A DNA stretch of 64,000 nucleotides. Source: Paenibacillus sp. UNC451MF. GTDB taxonomy: Bacteria; Bacillota; Bacilli; Paenibacillales; NBRC-103111. Below are positions 49,818 through 58,266 of this stretch, piece after piece. Where the stretch lies: the NCBI RefSeq assembly GCF_000686845.1, contig NZ_KK366026.1, forward strand, positions 1 to 64,000, given 5' to 3'. Under the pieces are notes generated by a model. It did no database searches. It saw only the letters and a program-made list of their open reading frames with translations, and was not told the DNA's origin. Position numbers and translations under genes: made by a program. Numbering within the stretch: position 1 is the stretch's first letter; each line of letters opens with the position of its first letter.

Positions 49818-51602
49818 TTATGCGGTTTTAAACTGGGACAGAAGCTGTTGAAGCTCACCAGCCATGTTGGACAATGACTGCGCTGAGGTTTGCACCTCTT
49901 CCGTCGTATGAAGCTGGCCTTGAGCGGAGGCAGATACGTTTTGCGACGAAGAAGCGGTTTCTTTGGCAATGTACGCCACTTGCTGGACAGCAGCCGTAAT
50001 TTGTTGCGCCCCGGCTGAAATTTCCTCGGAAGTTGCAGCCATCTCCTGAATTTGTGAAGCGATGTGTGAAGTCGATACCAGAATATGATTGAAGTTTTGC
50101 TCGGTTTCTTTGACCAGCTCGATCCCCATCTGCACTTCGTCCTTCACTTTTCCCATCGACTGACCGGATTCGCGAATGCTTGATTGAATCTCGTGGAGCA
50201 GCTTCGCGATTTCGTCGGAGGAGCTGCCGGACTGCTCGGCAAGCTTGCGCACTTCTGCTGCAACGACAGCAAACCCGCGTCCCTGCTCGCCTGCACGTGC
50301 AGCCTCAATAGCAGCATTCAGCGCCAACAGATTGGTCTGTGCTGCAATCTCTTGAATCGCCTGCAAGATGCTGCCTATTTGTTGCGATTTATTTTCAAGC
50401 ATATCTATGACCTGATCGGTATGATGAACTGAAGTATGGATGGACTGCATTTGATTCACTGTATTTTGAACAAACGCTTCTCCGCTTTCCGCCTGCTGCT
50501 TCGTCCATTCTACCGATTCAGCAATAGAAGATGCACTTTCTGCCATACGGCTGATCCCTTCGCCCACTTCCTCCATGGAACGGGAAGTCTCTTCCATCGT
50601 TAACGTTTGCTGATCCGCACCGGTTGCTACTTCCTTAACCGTTGCAGCAATTTCCGCCGATGCATGCTGCATTTCACCCGAGCTCGACTTCAGCTGTTCT
50701 GCTGACACCGTGACGAGCTGAGCATGCTCATTGATGGTTTCGATCATTTGTCTCATACTGTCGGTCATTTGTACGAAAGCAATACTAAGCTCTCCAATTT
50801 CATCTTTCCGGCTTAGAGCAACGGCTCTTTCCGATAAGTCTCCTTCTGAAATCCGCTTAGCCGCGCTGCTCATCTCTTTAAGCGGTTTGGACACATTTTG
50901 AGCCATAATGAAGGAGACGGATAAGCCTGCCAAAACAGCTAAAATACTAAGAACAATAACCCAAGTTACACCGGACCTATTGGAAGCTTCCAGCTCTGAC
51001 GCCCATTCATCTGCGTGAGTTTGAATGTTGCGAGTAAGCACATCGATAATCATGCTGCAACCGCTTATGAATTCATCTGCCTGCTGTATCAGTCTCATCC
51101 CGTCAGGACCATGCTGTTGGGCAGCACTTAGAATCGTGGGAAATAGATTCTCGTACGATTCCCATTGTTTTGCAAATAACTTTTGAAGCGTAATATCTTT
51201 ATCGGTAATAGCAATCTTCTCCAACTGCTTCGCTTTGGATTGAATTTCTACGAACAGTGCCTTCGCTCTATCCGGCTGTGTAACGACCTCATCCGTTATC
51301 CCCATGCTGGACATGTCGCCTGAGTTTTTCTCTGGCATATTAAGCTGAATACGAAGAATCAGATCATCTAATTCTTTAATATCGTGGTTCAAATTACCCA
51401 GTAAAACAACGCTAGGAAGCCCGGTTTGCGTCATTTGCTTTGACTTCTGACCCATTGTGTTCATTTTAGTCAATGAGGTTGCACTTAGAGCTGATAAAAG
51501 CAGTAGCACAACCAAAAAACTGAAGAATAGCTTTTTGTACAACGATAACTGCGACAGTTTCATAATTATGTCTCGCATGGCCCGTAAAAGTTTCTCTTTC
51601 AT
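49818..51602 (-). CDS. methyl-accepting chemotaxis protein
   Basis: A 594-residue transmembrane receptor. Helix 1 is at about residues 24-44 ([19 protein letters not shown]), an extracytoplasmic four-helix-bundle sensor at about 45-205, helix 2 at about 212-233, HAMP at 235-288 ([17 protein letters not shown]), and a C-terminal signalling domain with the hairpin tip [22 protein letters not shown] and [16 protein letters not shown]. It passes ligand signals to CheW/CheA. GGAGGAAAACGGA precedes the ATG. It is monocistronic. Several Spo0A-like boxes lie upstream, suggesting shut-off or timing at the onset of sporulation. The ligand is unknown. Confidence 0.95.
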   Translation of the reverse strand: MKEKLLRAMRDIIMKLSQLSLYKKLFFSFLVVLLLLSALSATSLTKMNTMGQKSKQMTQTGLPSVVLLGNLNHDIKELDDLILRIQLNMPEKNSGDMSSMGITDEVVTQPDRAKALFVEIQSKAKQLEKIAITDKDITLQKLFAKQWESYENLFPTILSAAQQHGPDGMRLIQQADEFISGCSMIIDVLTRNIQTHADEWASELEASNRSGVTWVIVLSILAVLAGLSVSFIMAQNVSKPLKEMSSAAKRISEGDLSERAVALSRKDEIGELSIAFVQMTDSMRQMIETINEHAQLVTVSAEQLKSSSGEMQHASAEIAATVKEVATGADQQTLTMEETSRSMEEVGEGISRMAESASSIAESVEWTKQQAESGEAFVQNTVNQMQSIHTSVHHTDQVIDMLENKSQQIGSILQAIQEIAAQTNLLALNAAIEAARAGEQGRGFAVVAAEVRKLAEQSGSSSDEIAKLLHEIQSSIRESGQSMGKVKDEVQMGIELVKETEQNFNHILVSTSHIASQIQEMAATSEEISAGAQQITAAVQQVAYIAKETASSSQNVSASAQGQLHTTEEVQTSAQSLSNMAGELQQLLSQFKTA

Positions 51603-51696
51603 TCCGTTTTCCTCCGATTCTGTCTGTTTTGCAGGGTCTTTTTCTATTTTTTGAAAGCGTTTTTTCCTTTCATTGGCATTTCATCCCCACTTTTAT

Positions 51697-51776
51697 TTCG
51701 ACAGGATAGGTACAATACTTTATAGGTTTTGTCGAAATTTATTGGTTTTTTCGAAAAAATGTTGCTATTTTTCGAA
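51697..51776. promoter_or_regulatory. cluster of Spo0A-like boxes upstream of the chemotaxis receptor
   Basis: TGTCGAA occurs on the minus strand at 51703-51697 and on the plus strand at 51730-51736 (as TTTTGTCGAAAT), both perfect 0A boxes; two further TTCGAA cores are at 51750 and 51771. They fall 95-175 bases upstream of the receptor start codon, where a promoter would lie. Confidence 0.45.
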
Positions 51777-51807
51777 ACAAATAGGTACTTTGGCCTAAAA
51801 CTCAATT

Positions 51808-51851
51808 AAAAAAGCCCTTTCAGCCAATAGGATTCGACTGAAGGGCTTTTC
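51808..51851 (-). terminator. terminator of the GreA-like gene
   Basis: On the minus strand AAAAGCCCTTCAG pairs with CTGAAAGGGCTTTTT (one-base bulge), followed by TAATTG, 25 bases beyond the stop at 51876. Confidence 0.82.
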
Positions 51852-51875
51852 TGCTCAACGTATGATTGTAAGATG

Positions 51876-52325
51876 CTATATTCTATGTTTATCGTAAGGC
51901 TCTCCCATATTGACATACTTCACCTGGCGCACTTGTACGTTCGAGCAGCCGATCGGGGTTTCGATAGCTCTGCTCTCGTCTTGAGCCGCCAGCAGCAGTT
52001 GAAAGCCGAATGGAGCCAAAAAAGATATTTGATTGCGATCCGGATCAGCTTGATGCGGAAATACGATCGTATAGCAATCTTCGAAGCCTTCGTCCAACGT
52101 TTGGATTCGACTGCCTATAAGCGCAACGGAATGAAGAGTATCTTCCTCGAAATTAGCGATAATATTCTCTAAAGTCCGGGTGTAATCCTCGACGAATTGC
52201 TCCCCTTTTTTCTTCGTACGCTCATTAGCAAAGTAATTATCCAAAATATGGAATCTTTCTTCATCAAAGTAAACGAGCTGATGAATCAGCTGCAGTCGGG
52301 CGGATTGGAGTAAACTATGGTTCAA
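51876..52325 (-). CDS. GreA/GreB-like C-terminal domain protein
   Basis: A 149-residue protein. The C-terminal half (about residues 68-149) resembles the FKBP-like domain of GreA: SVALIGSRIQTL, CYTIVFPHQADPDRNQISFLAPFGFQLL and VRQVKYV follow the V-x-GS-V, Y-x-IV-P-x-EAD, ISxxSPLG, V-x-I pattern. The N-terminal half is helical, charged and shorter than the GreA coiled coil, and lacks the usual acidic tip, so transcript cleavage may be lost; binding to RNA polymerase is inferred. The start is probably TTG at 52325 behind GGAGGTGATCC, overlapping the 24-codon leader ORF. An attenuator-like hairpin lies upstream. Confidence 0.7.
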   Translation of the reverse strand: MNHSLLQSARLQLIHQLVYFDEERFHILDNYFANERTKKKGEQFVEDYTRTLENIIANFEEDTLHSVALIGSRIQTLDEGFEDCYTIVFPHQADPDRNQISFLAPFGFQLLLAAQDESRAIETPIGCSNVQVRQVKYVNMGEPYDKHRI

Positions 52326-52389
52326 AATAAGGATCACCTCCGCTGCGAACAATTTCGCCTTCCGTAAAATAGCCGTATAACGCTTTCAT
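52315..52389 (-). CDS. 24-codon leader ORF overlapping the GreA-like gene
   Basis: ATG at 52389 follows the strong site AAAGGAGGTTATTTAAA and encodes MKALYGYFTEGE plus twelve more residues, ending at a TAG inside the first codons of the GreA-like gene in another frame. The ribosome binding site GGAGGTGATCC for the downstream TTG start lies inside this ORF, so ribosomes ending here would restart downstream. It is either a coupling leader or a real small protein. Confidence 0.6.
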   Translation of the reverse strand: MKALYGYFTEGEIVRSGGDPYFEP

Positions 52390-52405
52390 TTTAAATAACC
52401 TCCTT

Positions 52406-52440
52406 TGTAAAAATAAGACCTCTCCGAGTAAAGAGGCCTT
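52406..52440 (-). terminator. attenuator-like terminator upstream of the leader ORF
   Basis: On the minus strand AAGGCCTCT-TTACTCGG-AGAGGTCTT gives a nine-base stem followed by ATTTTTA, lying only a few bases after the expected transcription start and before the leader ribosome binding site. Most transcripts would stop here after about 45 bases. Confidence 0.62.
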
Positions 52441-52446
52441 GACGCT

Positions 52447-52476
52447 ATATTACCAGATTCAGGCTTGTATGCCCAA
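52447..52476 (-). promoter_or_regulatory. sigma-A promoter for the leader and GreA-like gene
   Basis: On the minus strand TTGGGC (52476-52471) and TAATAT (52452-52447) are 18 bases apart, placing the start of transcription at the foot of the attenuator hairpin. Confidence 0.5.
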
Positions 52477-52580
52477 CCCCATCCATCGAAATAGCAACAA
52501 AAGCATCTGATCCGAAGGGAAACGGCCGTTCCGTGTAGAATGATTATAAGCATAAAAAAATGAACAAGAGGAGAACAACG

Positions 52581-53492
52581 ATGACGAAATCTGTAACTGT
52601 ACAGGATCTGGTGAACCGCTTCTCCTTGGAAGTGCTTGCCGGCGAGAAAGAGCTGCATCGACCGATTGAAAAACCTAAAACCCACCGCCCCGGACTGGAG
52701 TTTGTTGGGTACTTTGAATTTTTTCAACAAGCCCGTGTACAGGTTCTGGGAAGCAAGGAAATTACTTATTTGCATACGCTGAGCGAAGAAGAACGGAATG
52801 AAAGAATCGGCAACATTGTGAAATACCATCCCCCCTGCTTCGTCGTTACCCGAAATCAGGAAGGGCTCAAATATTTAATGAAATATTGTGAGGAAGAAGG
52901 CATTCCTCTGCTGAGGACCCATGAGCCAACACCTAAATTTATAGAATTGGTAGACGGCTTTTTAACCAAAGCATTAGCGCAAGAGATCACGATCCATGGT
53001 GTTATCGTCAACGTATCGGGAATAGGAATCCTGCTGCGAGGGAAATCCGGTGTCGGCAAAAGCGAGACCGCCCATACATTGATTCGCCGAGGCCATAGGC
53101 TGGTAGCTGACGATATTGTTGTGCTGAAAAAAATCAGTCCGGAAACGCTGATCGGAACTCATAACGGAAAAAGCAAAGAGTTCCTGGCTCTGCGCAGCAT
53201 CGGACTGATTAATGTATCGCGTCTGTACGGACGGAGAGCGTTTCAGGATGAAACGCGCATTGTGCTAGATATCGAGTTGACGCAATGGAAGGATAATGCG
53301 TTAAATAATGAATTGGAGCTGGAGCACACCTTCACGGATTATATGGATGTGCGTATTCCTCATATCGAAATCCAGCTCCAACCAGGAAGAGATGTGGCAG
53401 GACTGATCGAGGCGGCTGCGAACAATTGGTATCTTCGCCAGCAGGGCTACAGTGCGGTGGAAGAATTCATGAAACGGCTGGAAGAGAACTAA
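52581..53492 (+). CDS. HPr kinase/phosphorylase homologue, probably a divergent paralogue
   Basis: A 303-residue HprK-family protein. The N-terminal domain (1-130) has the family opening VTVQDLVNRFSLEVLAGE, RPGLEFVGYFEFF and PPCFVVTR; the kinase domain has the P-loop GKSGVGKSE near residue 155, RGHRLVADDIVVL and the LQPGRDVAGLIEAAANN C-terminal part. The HprK fingerprint LLEIRGLGIINV reads FLALRSIGLINV here: the conserved Glu is Ala and Gly is Ser. Canonical hprK is followed by lgt; this one is not. So it may be a second HprK with altered activity, acting on HPr/Crh or another protein. GAGGAGAACAACG sets the ATG at 52581. Confidence 0.82.
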   Translation: MTKSVTVQDLVNRFSLEVLAGEKELHRPIEKPKTHRPGLEFVGYFEFFQQARVQVLGSKEITYLHTLSEEERNERIGNIVKYHPPCFVVTRNQEGLKYLMKYCEEEGIPLLRTHEPTPKFIELVDGFLTKALAQEITIHGVIVNVSGIGILLRGKSGVGKSETAHTLIRRGHRLVADDIVVLKKISPETLIGTHNGKSKEFLALRSIGLINVSRLYGRRAFQDETRIVLDIELTQWKDNALNNELELEHTFTDYMDVRIPHIEIQLQPGRDVAGLIEAAANNWYLRQQGYSAVEEFMKRLEEN

Positions 53493-53509
53493 CCTTACAT
53501 TTCATTGCG

Positions 53510-54403
53510 CTAAGACTGCGGATGAACCGTCTCTGCTTCAGGAGGCGGTTCCCGATGCAGCCAGTCCTTCAAGGGAAATATTTCTTCCACAGGCGGTTCT
53601 TCCCCCACAACTTTAGACGCCGATAGTGGCGTCAATGCCGGATCAGCCATCCATAAGCGGATCAGCTCACCCATTTCACGTGGGTTCTTGGTTGGAATTT
53701 GATGCTGTGCACCAGCAATCAAATGATACGTACAGTGAGGCACATGCCTCTGAATCAGACGGGCATAACGGTGGAAGCCCGTATCCTTCTCCCCATAAAT
53801 AAGAAGTACCGGTTTATGAATACGATGAAGCTTATGTGTGCAGTTGTAACCATAGCTGCAGTCAAAGTATTGCCGCATACTGCGGATCTGCCCCTGCACC
53901 GCTCCAGAGTACAGCTTTTTGAATGTAGACATCATATCGGCATTGCCCATAGCTATCGCAGCGGACAATAGCCTTTTGCTTGACAGCTTGCACAGCTGCC
54001 TCGCCGTCCATATTCGGCTCTTGTTGTACCAGTCGCTCAACTCGGACATGGTGCTGATCAGGACTCCCCCAAGAAAACGCTCCGGATAGGCAAGCATAGC
54101 TTCCAAGGCTACAGCTCCCCCAGTCGAATAGCCGCATATCACTGCTTGGGGTATATTCAGTGCGTTAAGCAGCTGCCATATATCGTCAGCTATGAGCTCA
54201 TAGGTTACTTTTTCTTCTGAGTAGCCACTTTTCCCATGCCCGCGAACATCGAACGTAATGACCTGAAACGTGTCCGAAAGCTGCTGTCGCTGATAGGCAA
54301 ACACTTCTCCTGTCAGCAGCGGTGGGTGGATGAATACAATCGGCACCCCGCTTCCGGTCTTTTCATAGAACAAACTAACCCCGTTACTATCTACCATCGG
54401 CAT
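53510..54403 (-). CDS. alpha/beta hydrolase
   Basis: A 297-residue alpha/beta-fold hydrolase. The oxyanion region is PIVFIHPPLLTGEVF, the nucleophile elbow GYSTGG near residue 93 (GxSxG), with Asp in LLIYGEKDTGF and His in GAQHQIPTKNP completing the triad. No signal peptide. The substrate cannot be told; such proteins include esterases, lipases and C-C hydrolases. ATG at 54403 follows GAGGTGAACAAC. The C-terminal 40 residues are Pro/Glu-rich and look unstructured. It is convergent with the HprK-like gene, only 17 bases apart. Confidence 0.9.
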   Translation of the reverse strand: MPMVDSNGVSLFYEKTGSGVPIVFIHPPLLTGEVFAYQRQQLSDTFQVITFDVRGHGKSGYSEEKVTYELIADDIWQLLNALNIPQAVICGYSTGGAVALEAMLAYPERFLGGVLISTMSELSDWYNKSRIWTARQLCKLSSKRLLSAAIAMGNADMMSTFKKLYSGAVQGQIRSMRQYFDCSYGYNCTHKLHRIHKPVLLIYGEKDTGFHRYARLIQRHVPHCTYHLIAGAQHQIPTKNPREMGELIRLWMADPALTPLSASKVVGEEPPVEEIFPLKDWLHREPPPEAETVHPQS

Positions 54404-54501
54404 GTTGTTCACCTCATTACGGTTTCCATTTTTACCCGATAGTTTCTCCGCATTTGCCCAATCAATACATCATTTACATGTATAGAGTCTGCACTGTCTT
54501 C

Positions 54502-54999
54502 TTAAGTGGCCGCCGAATTATTTTGTCTTTTTTGAATAGCGTGCACACCCATAACGACTAAAATAAGCTCTTCAATCGGAAGGGCGGAGTAATTGGATAA
54601 TGCGAAGGCTCCTGAGGCAAAAAATCCATCGGTTCTTCTGAATTCCGCGGCTACTTCTCCACCCATCGAACGTACCGTATATTCCCGTGAAAATGCCGGC
54701 GATTCAATTTCGAATGATCCTTGACGGCTCTCGTACCAATACCGTTTGGAGAAGAAGGACACTTTTGCCTTGAGCACGCCGATCTCCTCGCCATATCGGT
54801 CGAACACCAACCAAGCATTGGAAAAAAACCGGAATTTGCCGCTGTTAGATATGTTTCCTTGATTATCGAGTAAATGAATGCCTGCTGTGAACATACTTTG
54901 CAGATCAAGCTCTCCGATTTTGCCATTGTACTCGTCCACGATATCCGTGAACCCCGTTGAAAAAAAACGATCCGAGAAATAGACCGTATTGGTCTCCAT
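54502..54999 (-). CDS. LURP-one/YxjI-like (tubby-fold) protein
   Basis: A 165-residue protein with a run of beta strands typical of the LURP-one-related/YxjI family: YFSDRFFSTGFTDIVDEYNGKIGELDLQSMF, AWLVFDRYGEEIGVLKAKVSFFSKRYWYE and VRSMGGEVAAEFRRTD. The family adopts a tubby-like barrel around a central hydrophobic helix, here ALPIEELILVVMGVHAI at the C-terminus. Function in bacteria is unknown. ATG at 54999 is eight bases after GAGGAGG. Monocistronic. Confidence 0.72.
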   Translation of the reverse strand: METNTVYFSDRFFSTGFTDIVDEYNGKIGELDLQSMFTAGIHLLDNQGNISNSGKFRFFSNAWLVFDRYGEEIGVLKAKVSFFSKRYWYESRQGSFEIESPAFSREYTVRSMGGEVAAEFRRTDGFFASGAFALSNYSALPIEELILVVMGVHAIQKRQNNSAAT

Positions 55000-55192
55000 A
55001 TGCACGACCTCCTCTGTCTTCTTTCCATCTTTTTTCCAAAAACACTTCTCTTCTTATTACGACTTCAAGAGGAGAAATGTTTCGTTCAATCCTATCTATT
55101 CCATATAAAACCATTTTCCATCTTCGATACCTGGTTGGTTCGTGCTATTCTATTATTAAATCCGCAAAACTCAAGCCTATGCTTGCGAAGAT

Positions 55193-55213
55193 AGTTTTGC
55201 CTTCGGCAAAACT
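55193..55213 (+). promoter_or_regulatory. hairpin just before an AraC gene ribosome binding site
   Basis: AGTTTTGCC-TTC-GGCAAAACT is a perfect nine-base stem with a three-base loop, five bases before AGGACGG. There is no T run after it, so it is more likely a leader-RNA structure affecting translation than a terminator. Confidence 0.35.
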
Positions 55214-55230
55214 CTTAGGACGGTGAACCC

Positions 55231-56094
55231 ATGTATCCACCAATCGACTCCCTATTAACCGCGCAGTTTCAACGCAGCCACAATACAGGAAAGGCACGCT
55301 GCGAGCCGAGCTGGCATTGGAAGCCGCAGCAGCCATTACATGACTATGATTTATGGTACGCCATGTCCGGTACGGGAAAGATGACGATCAACGGGAAGAC
55401 TTATCCCATAGAAAAAGGAACCTGCTTCCTTATCCGTCCCGGAGATCATCCTGAGGCGATTCAAGATCCTGATGATAGGCTGACGGTCATTTTCATTCAT
55501 TTTTCAATCATAGATCCGCTTAACGGTCAGCCCATACAGCCTTCAAGCATGCCGGAGCGCCATACGGTGGTGGGGGATACCTTGCTGCTCGAAATGCTGC
55601 TGAATCGGCAGCTGCAAATGATCCATACTCAGGAACCCTGGCAGGAAACTGAATTCGACTTGATGATGAAGCAAACCATGCTCCATCTGCATCGCTGGCA
55701 GAAGACGGATGACTCTCTATCCACAGGTAAGCATAAGCAGCTGATTGCCCGTGTCATCAGCTATATCCGTGAGAATCCCGGGAGGCGCGCCTCCCACCAG
55801 GACATAGCCGATCAAGTTCAACTGTCTCCAGAATATTTGAGCATCCTTTTCAAGAAATATACAGGTACCTCCATTAAAGAATACATCACTGACGTTCGTT
55901 TGGAGCGAGCCATGCACCTGCTGATGGAGACACCCATGAACGTATCTCAAGTTGCAGAAGCTTTGGGCTACGCTAACGTTTACTTGTTCAGCAAGCAGTT
56001 CAAGGAGCGTTATGGAACGCCGCCCTCCCTCTGCAAATGGAAATCAGAGCCTTCCCAAGCGCACGCGCGACTGGAACCAAATCCAAATGAATGA
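55231..56094 (+). CDS. AraC family transcriptional regulator
   Basis: A 287-residue regulator. The N-terminal cupin part (about 20-110) shows WHWKPQQPLHDYDLWYAMSG, GKTYPIEKGTCFLIRPGDHPEA and VIFIHFSI; the C-terminal double helix-turn-helix (175-275) shows IADQVQLSPEYLSILFKKYTGTSIKEYI and VAEALGYANVYLFSKQFKERYGTPP. It probably activates the PhyH-family gene 98 bases downstream in response to a small molecule. The ATG follows AGGACGG, a moderate site beneath a leader hairpin. A short Pro/Ala tail follows the HTH. Confidence 0.92.
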   Translation: MYPPIDSLLTAQFQRSHNTGKARCEPSWHWKPQQPLHDYDLWYAMSGTGKMTINGKTYPIEKGTCFLIRPGDHPEAIQDPDDRLTVIFIHFSIIDPLNGQPIQPSSMPERHTVVGDTLLLEMLLNRQLQMIHTQEPWQETEFDLMMKQTMLHLHRWQKTDDSLSTGKHKQLIARVISYIRENPGRRASHQDIADQVQLSPEYLSILFKKYTGTSIKEYITDVRLERAMHLLMETPMNVSQVAEALGYANVYLFSKQFKERYGTPPSLCKWKSEPSQAHARLEPNPNE

Positions 56095-56192
56095 ATATCG
56101 GTTTAAGTATAAAAAATTACGCCTTGCCCCCATTCAACGATCCCCCTTGCTCCGCTAAGATGAAATTATCAACATCCTAAGGAGGAATTAAG

Positions 56193-57068
56193 GTGAGCCA
56201 ATCGTCCACAAAGCGCACATTGCATTCTTACGACAGTCAGGATGAGAAGAAATTAGCCCAGCAGGTTGCCGAGACGTTATACCGTTATGATGCCATAGCG
56301 GCTGACCGTATCCCAACCTTGAGTGATTTAACCGAGCAGCATGTCAAACAGTTTTGGGAACGCGGTTACCTAGTCGTCGACCAGGTATTGAGCCCTCAGG
56401 AAATTAACACTTCCTTGGAAGCCGTCATGGACGTTCTGTTCGGACGCTCCGTAGGAACGAAGATTCAATTCGTGAAGCCTCGGTCCGAGCTCCATTCCGA
56501 AGAAGAAATCGAGCTGGCTGCCCGCAAGCTGTACGACTATGTAGATCACGAACCTAGGCTTAGGGACATTGCCTATCAGCCCGGCATTATGAAAGCCATG
56601 GAGGCTTTATTCGGTGAAGCGCCCAAAGTAGCCCAGGATCAGGCGATTCTGAAACCGCCTTCAGGAGGCGTCGAAAAACCATGGCATCAAGACATGGCCT
56701 ACGGCAATTTAGCTTACGATCAATCCGTTATTGGTATTTGGCTCGCATTAGACCCGGCTGAATTGGATAATGGCTGCATGCATGTAATCCCCTACTCTCA
56801 CAGACAGGGAGCTGTTCCGCACTATGCAGTGCGCGATTGGCAGCTGTGCGATGTGAGCGTCCAAGTCGAGCAGGACGTCGCCGTACCATTAGAGCCAGGC
56901 GGAGCCCTCATCTTCTCAGGCTTGCTGCATCACGGGACACCACCGAATTTTTCCGATAAAAGACGCCGTTCACTCCAGCTCCATTACGCTCCCGAATCGG
57001 CTAAAAAATTGTCGCCGCAGGAGTACAAACGGATGTTTACGAATGAAATGACCGGCGCAGAGTGCTGA
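56193..57068 (+). CDS. phytanoyl-CoA dioxygenase (PhyH) family protein
   Basis: A 291-residue Fe(II)/2-oxoglutarate-dependent oxygenase. The 2-His-1-carboxylate triad is readable as HQD in KPWHQDMAYGN near residue 168 and the distal His in GLLHHGTPPNFSDKRRRSLQ near 248, which also supplies the 2-oxoglutarate-binding Arg. It hydroxylates an unknown small molecule. GTG start at 56193 behind CTAAGGAGGAATTAAG. It follows the AraC regulator on the same strand and is closed by the terminator at 57117. Ectoine hydroxylase and other PhyH members are alternatives without support from neighbours. Confidence 0.9.
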   Translation: MSQSSTKRTLHSYDSQDEKKLAQQVAETLYRYDAIAADRIPTLSDLTEQHVKQFWERGYLVVDQVLSPQEINTSLEAVMDVLFGRSVGTKIQFVKPRSELHSEEEIELAARKLYDYVDHEPRLRDIAYQPGIMKAMEALFGEAPKVAQDQAILKPPSGGVEKPWHQDMAYGNLAYDQSVIGIWLALDPAELDNGCMHVIPYSHRQGAVPHYAVRDWQLCDVSVQVEQDVAVPLEPGGALIFSGLLHHGTPPNFSDKRRRSLQLHYAPESAKKLSPQEYKRMFTNEMTGAEC

Positions 57069-57116
57069 CGAAATCGAAGCTTATGTATCGAGATCGATTC
57101 CCTTTCTACCAAACGA

Positions 57117-57157
57117 AAAATGCCGCAGACTCCTTTATTGAGAGAATGCGGCATTTT
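57117..57157. terminator. bidirectional terminator between convergent genes
   Basis: AAAATGCCGCA (57117-57127) and TGCGGCATTTT (57147-57157) form an 11-base perfect stem between the PhyH gene and the oxidoreductase gene. Confidence 0.88.
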
Positions 57158-57181
57158 CTATGAAAGCCTAATAGACTGGGC

Positions 57182-58171
57182 TTACAGTTCGACAATAACT
57201 CTTCCCTTGATCCGTCCATGCATGATTTCCTCCGCATAATGCGGTGCTTCGTCAAGACGGATGCGTTGTGCTATCCGGCTCAGATGGCCTGTTGGCAGCA
57301 GGTCGTCAGCCGTTCTCTTCCACAGCTCGTAACGGCGTTCCGCCGGATACTGTACCGAATCAATTCCGAGCAGGTTAACGCTACGGAGAATGAAGGGATG
57401 CACCGAGGTTGGGATCGCCCCACCACCGGTGAGACCGCTCACCGCTACGGATCCTCCGTAGCGGATAGAAGCGAGCACATACGCTAGCGAGCGTCCGCCG
57501 ACCGGATCGACCGCTGCCGCCCAGCGCTGCTTCTCGAGCGGCCTGATGGTCTCCGGGCTCAGCTCGCTGCGCTCGACGATCTCCTGCGCACCGAGCGAGC
57601 GCAGATAGTCGTGCTCCGCAGCTTTGCCCGTGCTGGCCGCGACATGATAGCCGCGGGCCGCGAGCAGCGCCACGGCGAAGCTGCCGACGCCGCCCGTTGC
57701 GCCGGTAACCAGCACGGGGCCTTGCCCCGGCTGCAGCCCGTTATGCTCTAGGCGGTCGATGGACATCGCCGCCGTTAAGCCCGCCGTACCGATAGCCATC
57801 GCATCGTGCGGCTCCAGACCTGAAGGCAGCGGAACGACCCAGTCCGCTGGAACTCTCGCCATTTGGCTCAAGCCCCCGAAATGCGATACTCCAAGATCGA
57901 ACCCCGTGACGAGCACCGCTTGTCCCGAGTGAAAACGAGCATCGGTCGAAGAAACGACCGTCCCTGCCAAATCGATGCCTGGAACATGAGGATAGGTACG
58001 GACAATGCTGCTGTTAGGGAGGCAAGCAAGCCCATCCTTATAATTAATACCAGAGAAGCTTACCCGGATGAGCACCTCTCCTTCCGGCAAGTCATCCATC
58101 GTTAATTCCCTTACACCGATCTCAAAGCGCTCCCCTTGTTTATCAACAACCAAAGCCTGGAACGTGCTCAT
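57182..58171 (-). CDS. YhdH/AcuI family zinc-free medium-chain oxidoreductase
   Basis: A 329-residue NADPH-dependent medium-chain dehydrogenase of the YhdH/AcuI (acrylyl-CoA reductase) group. SFSGINYKDGLAC, YPHVPGIDLAGTV, GLTAAMSIDRLEHNGL, VLVTGATGGVGSFAVALL (cofactor-binding Rossmann) and SVNLLGIDSVQYPAERRYELW are family hallmarks; Cys/His zinc ligands are absent. It may reduce acryloyl-CoA or act as a quinone/enone reductase. ATG at 58171 follows GGGAG by nine bases. The GC content of its middle (about 57500-57850) is visibly above that of neighbours, with long runs of GC-rich codons. Confidence 0.9.
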   Translation of the reverse strand: MSTFQALVVDKQGERFEIGVRELTMDDLPEGEVLIRVSFSGINYKDGLACLPNSSIVRTYPHVPGIDLAGTVVSSTDARFHSGQAVLVTGFDLGVSHFGGLSQMARVPADWVVPLPSGLEPHDAMAIGTAGLTAAMSIDRLEHNGLQPGQGPVLVTGATGGVGSFAVALLAARGYHVAASTGKAAEHDYLRSLGAQEIVERSELSPETIRPLEKQRWAAAVDPVGGRSLAYVLASIRYGGSVAVSGLTGGGAIPTSVHPFILRSVNLLGIDSVQYPAERRYELWKRTADDLLPTGHLSRIAQRIRLDEAPHYAEEIMHGRIKGRVIVEL

Positions 58172-58266
58172 CTTCACTTGCTCCCTTCATTCATTTGATT
58201 CGATCTCATCCATAGGGTGCATCCATAATATGACTGCCACTACCTGACCCTCAGCTTGCGACTGAT

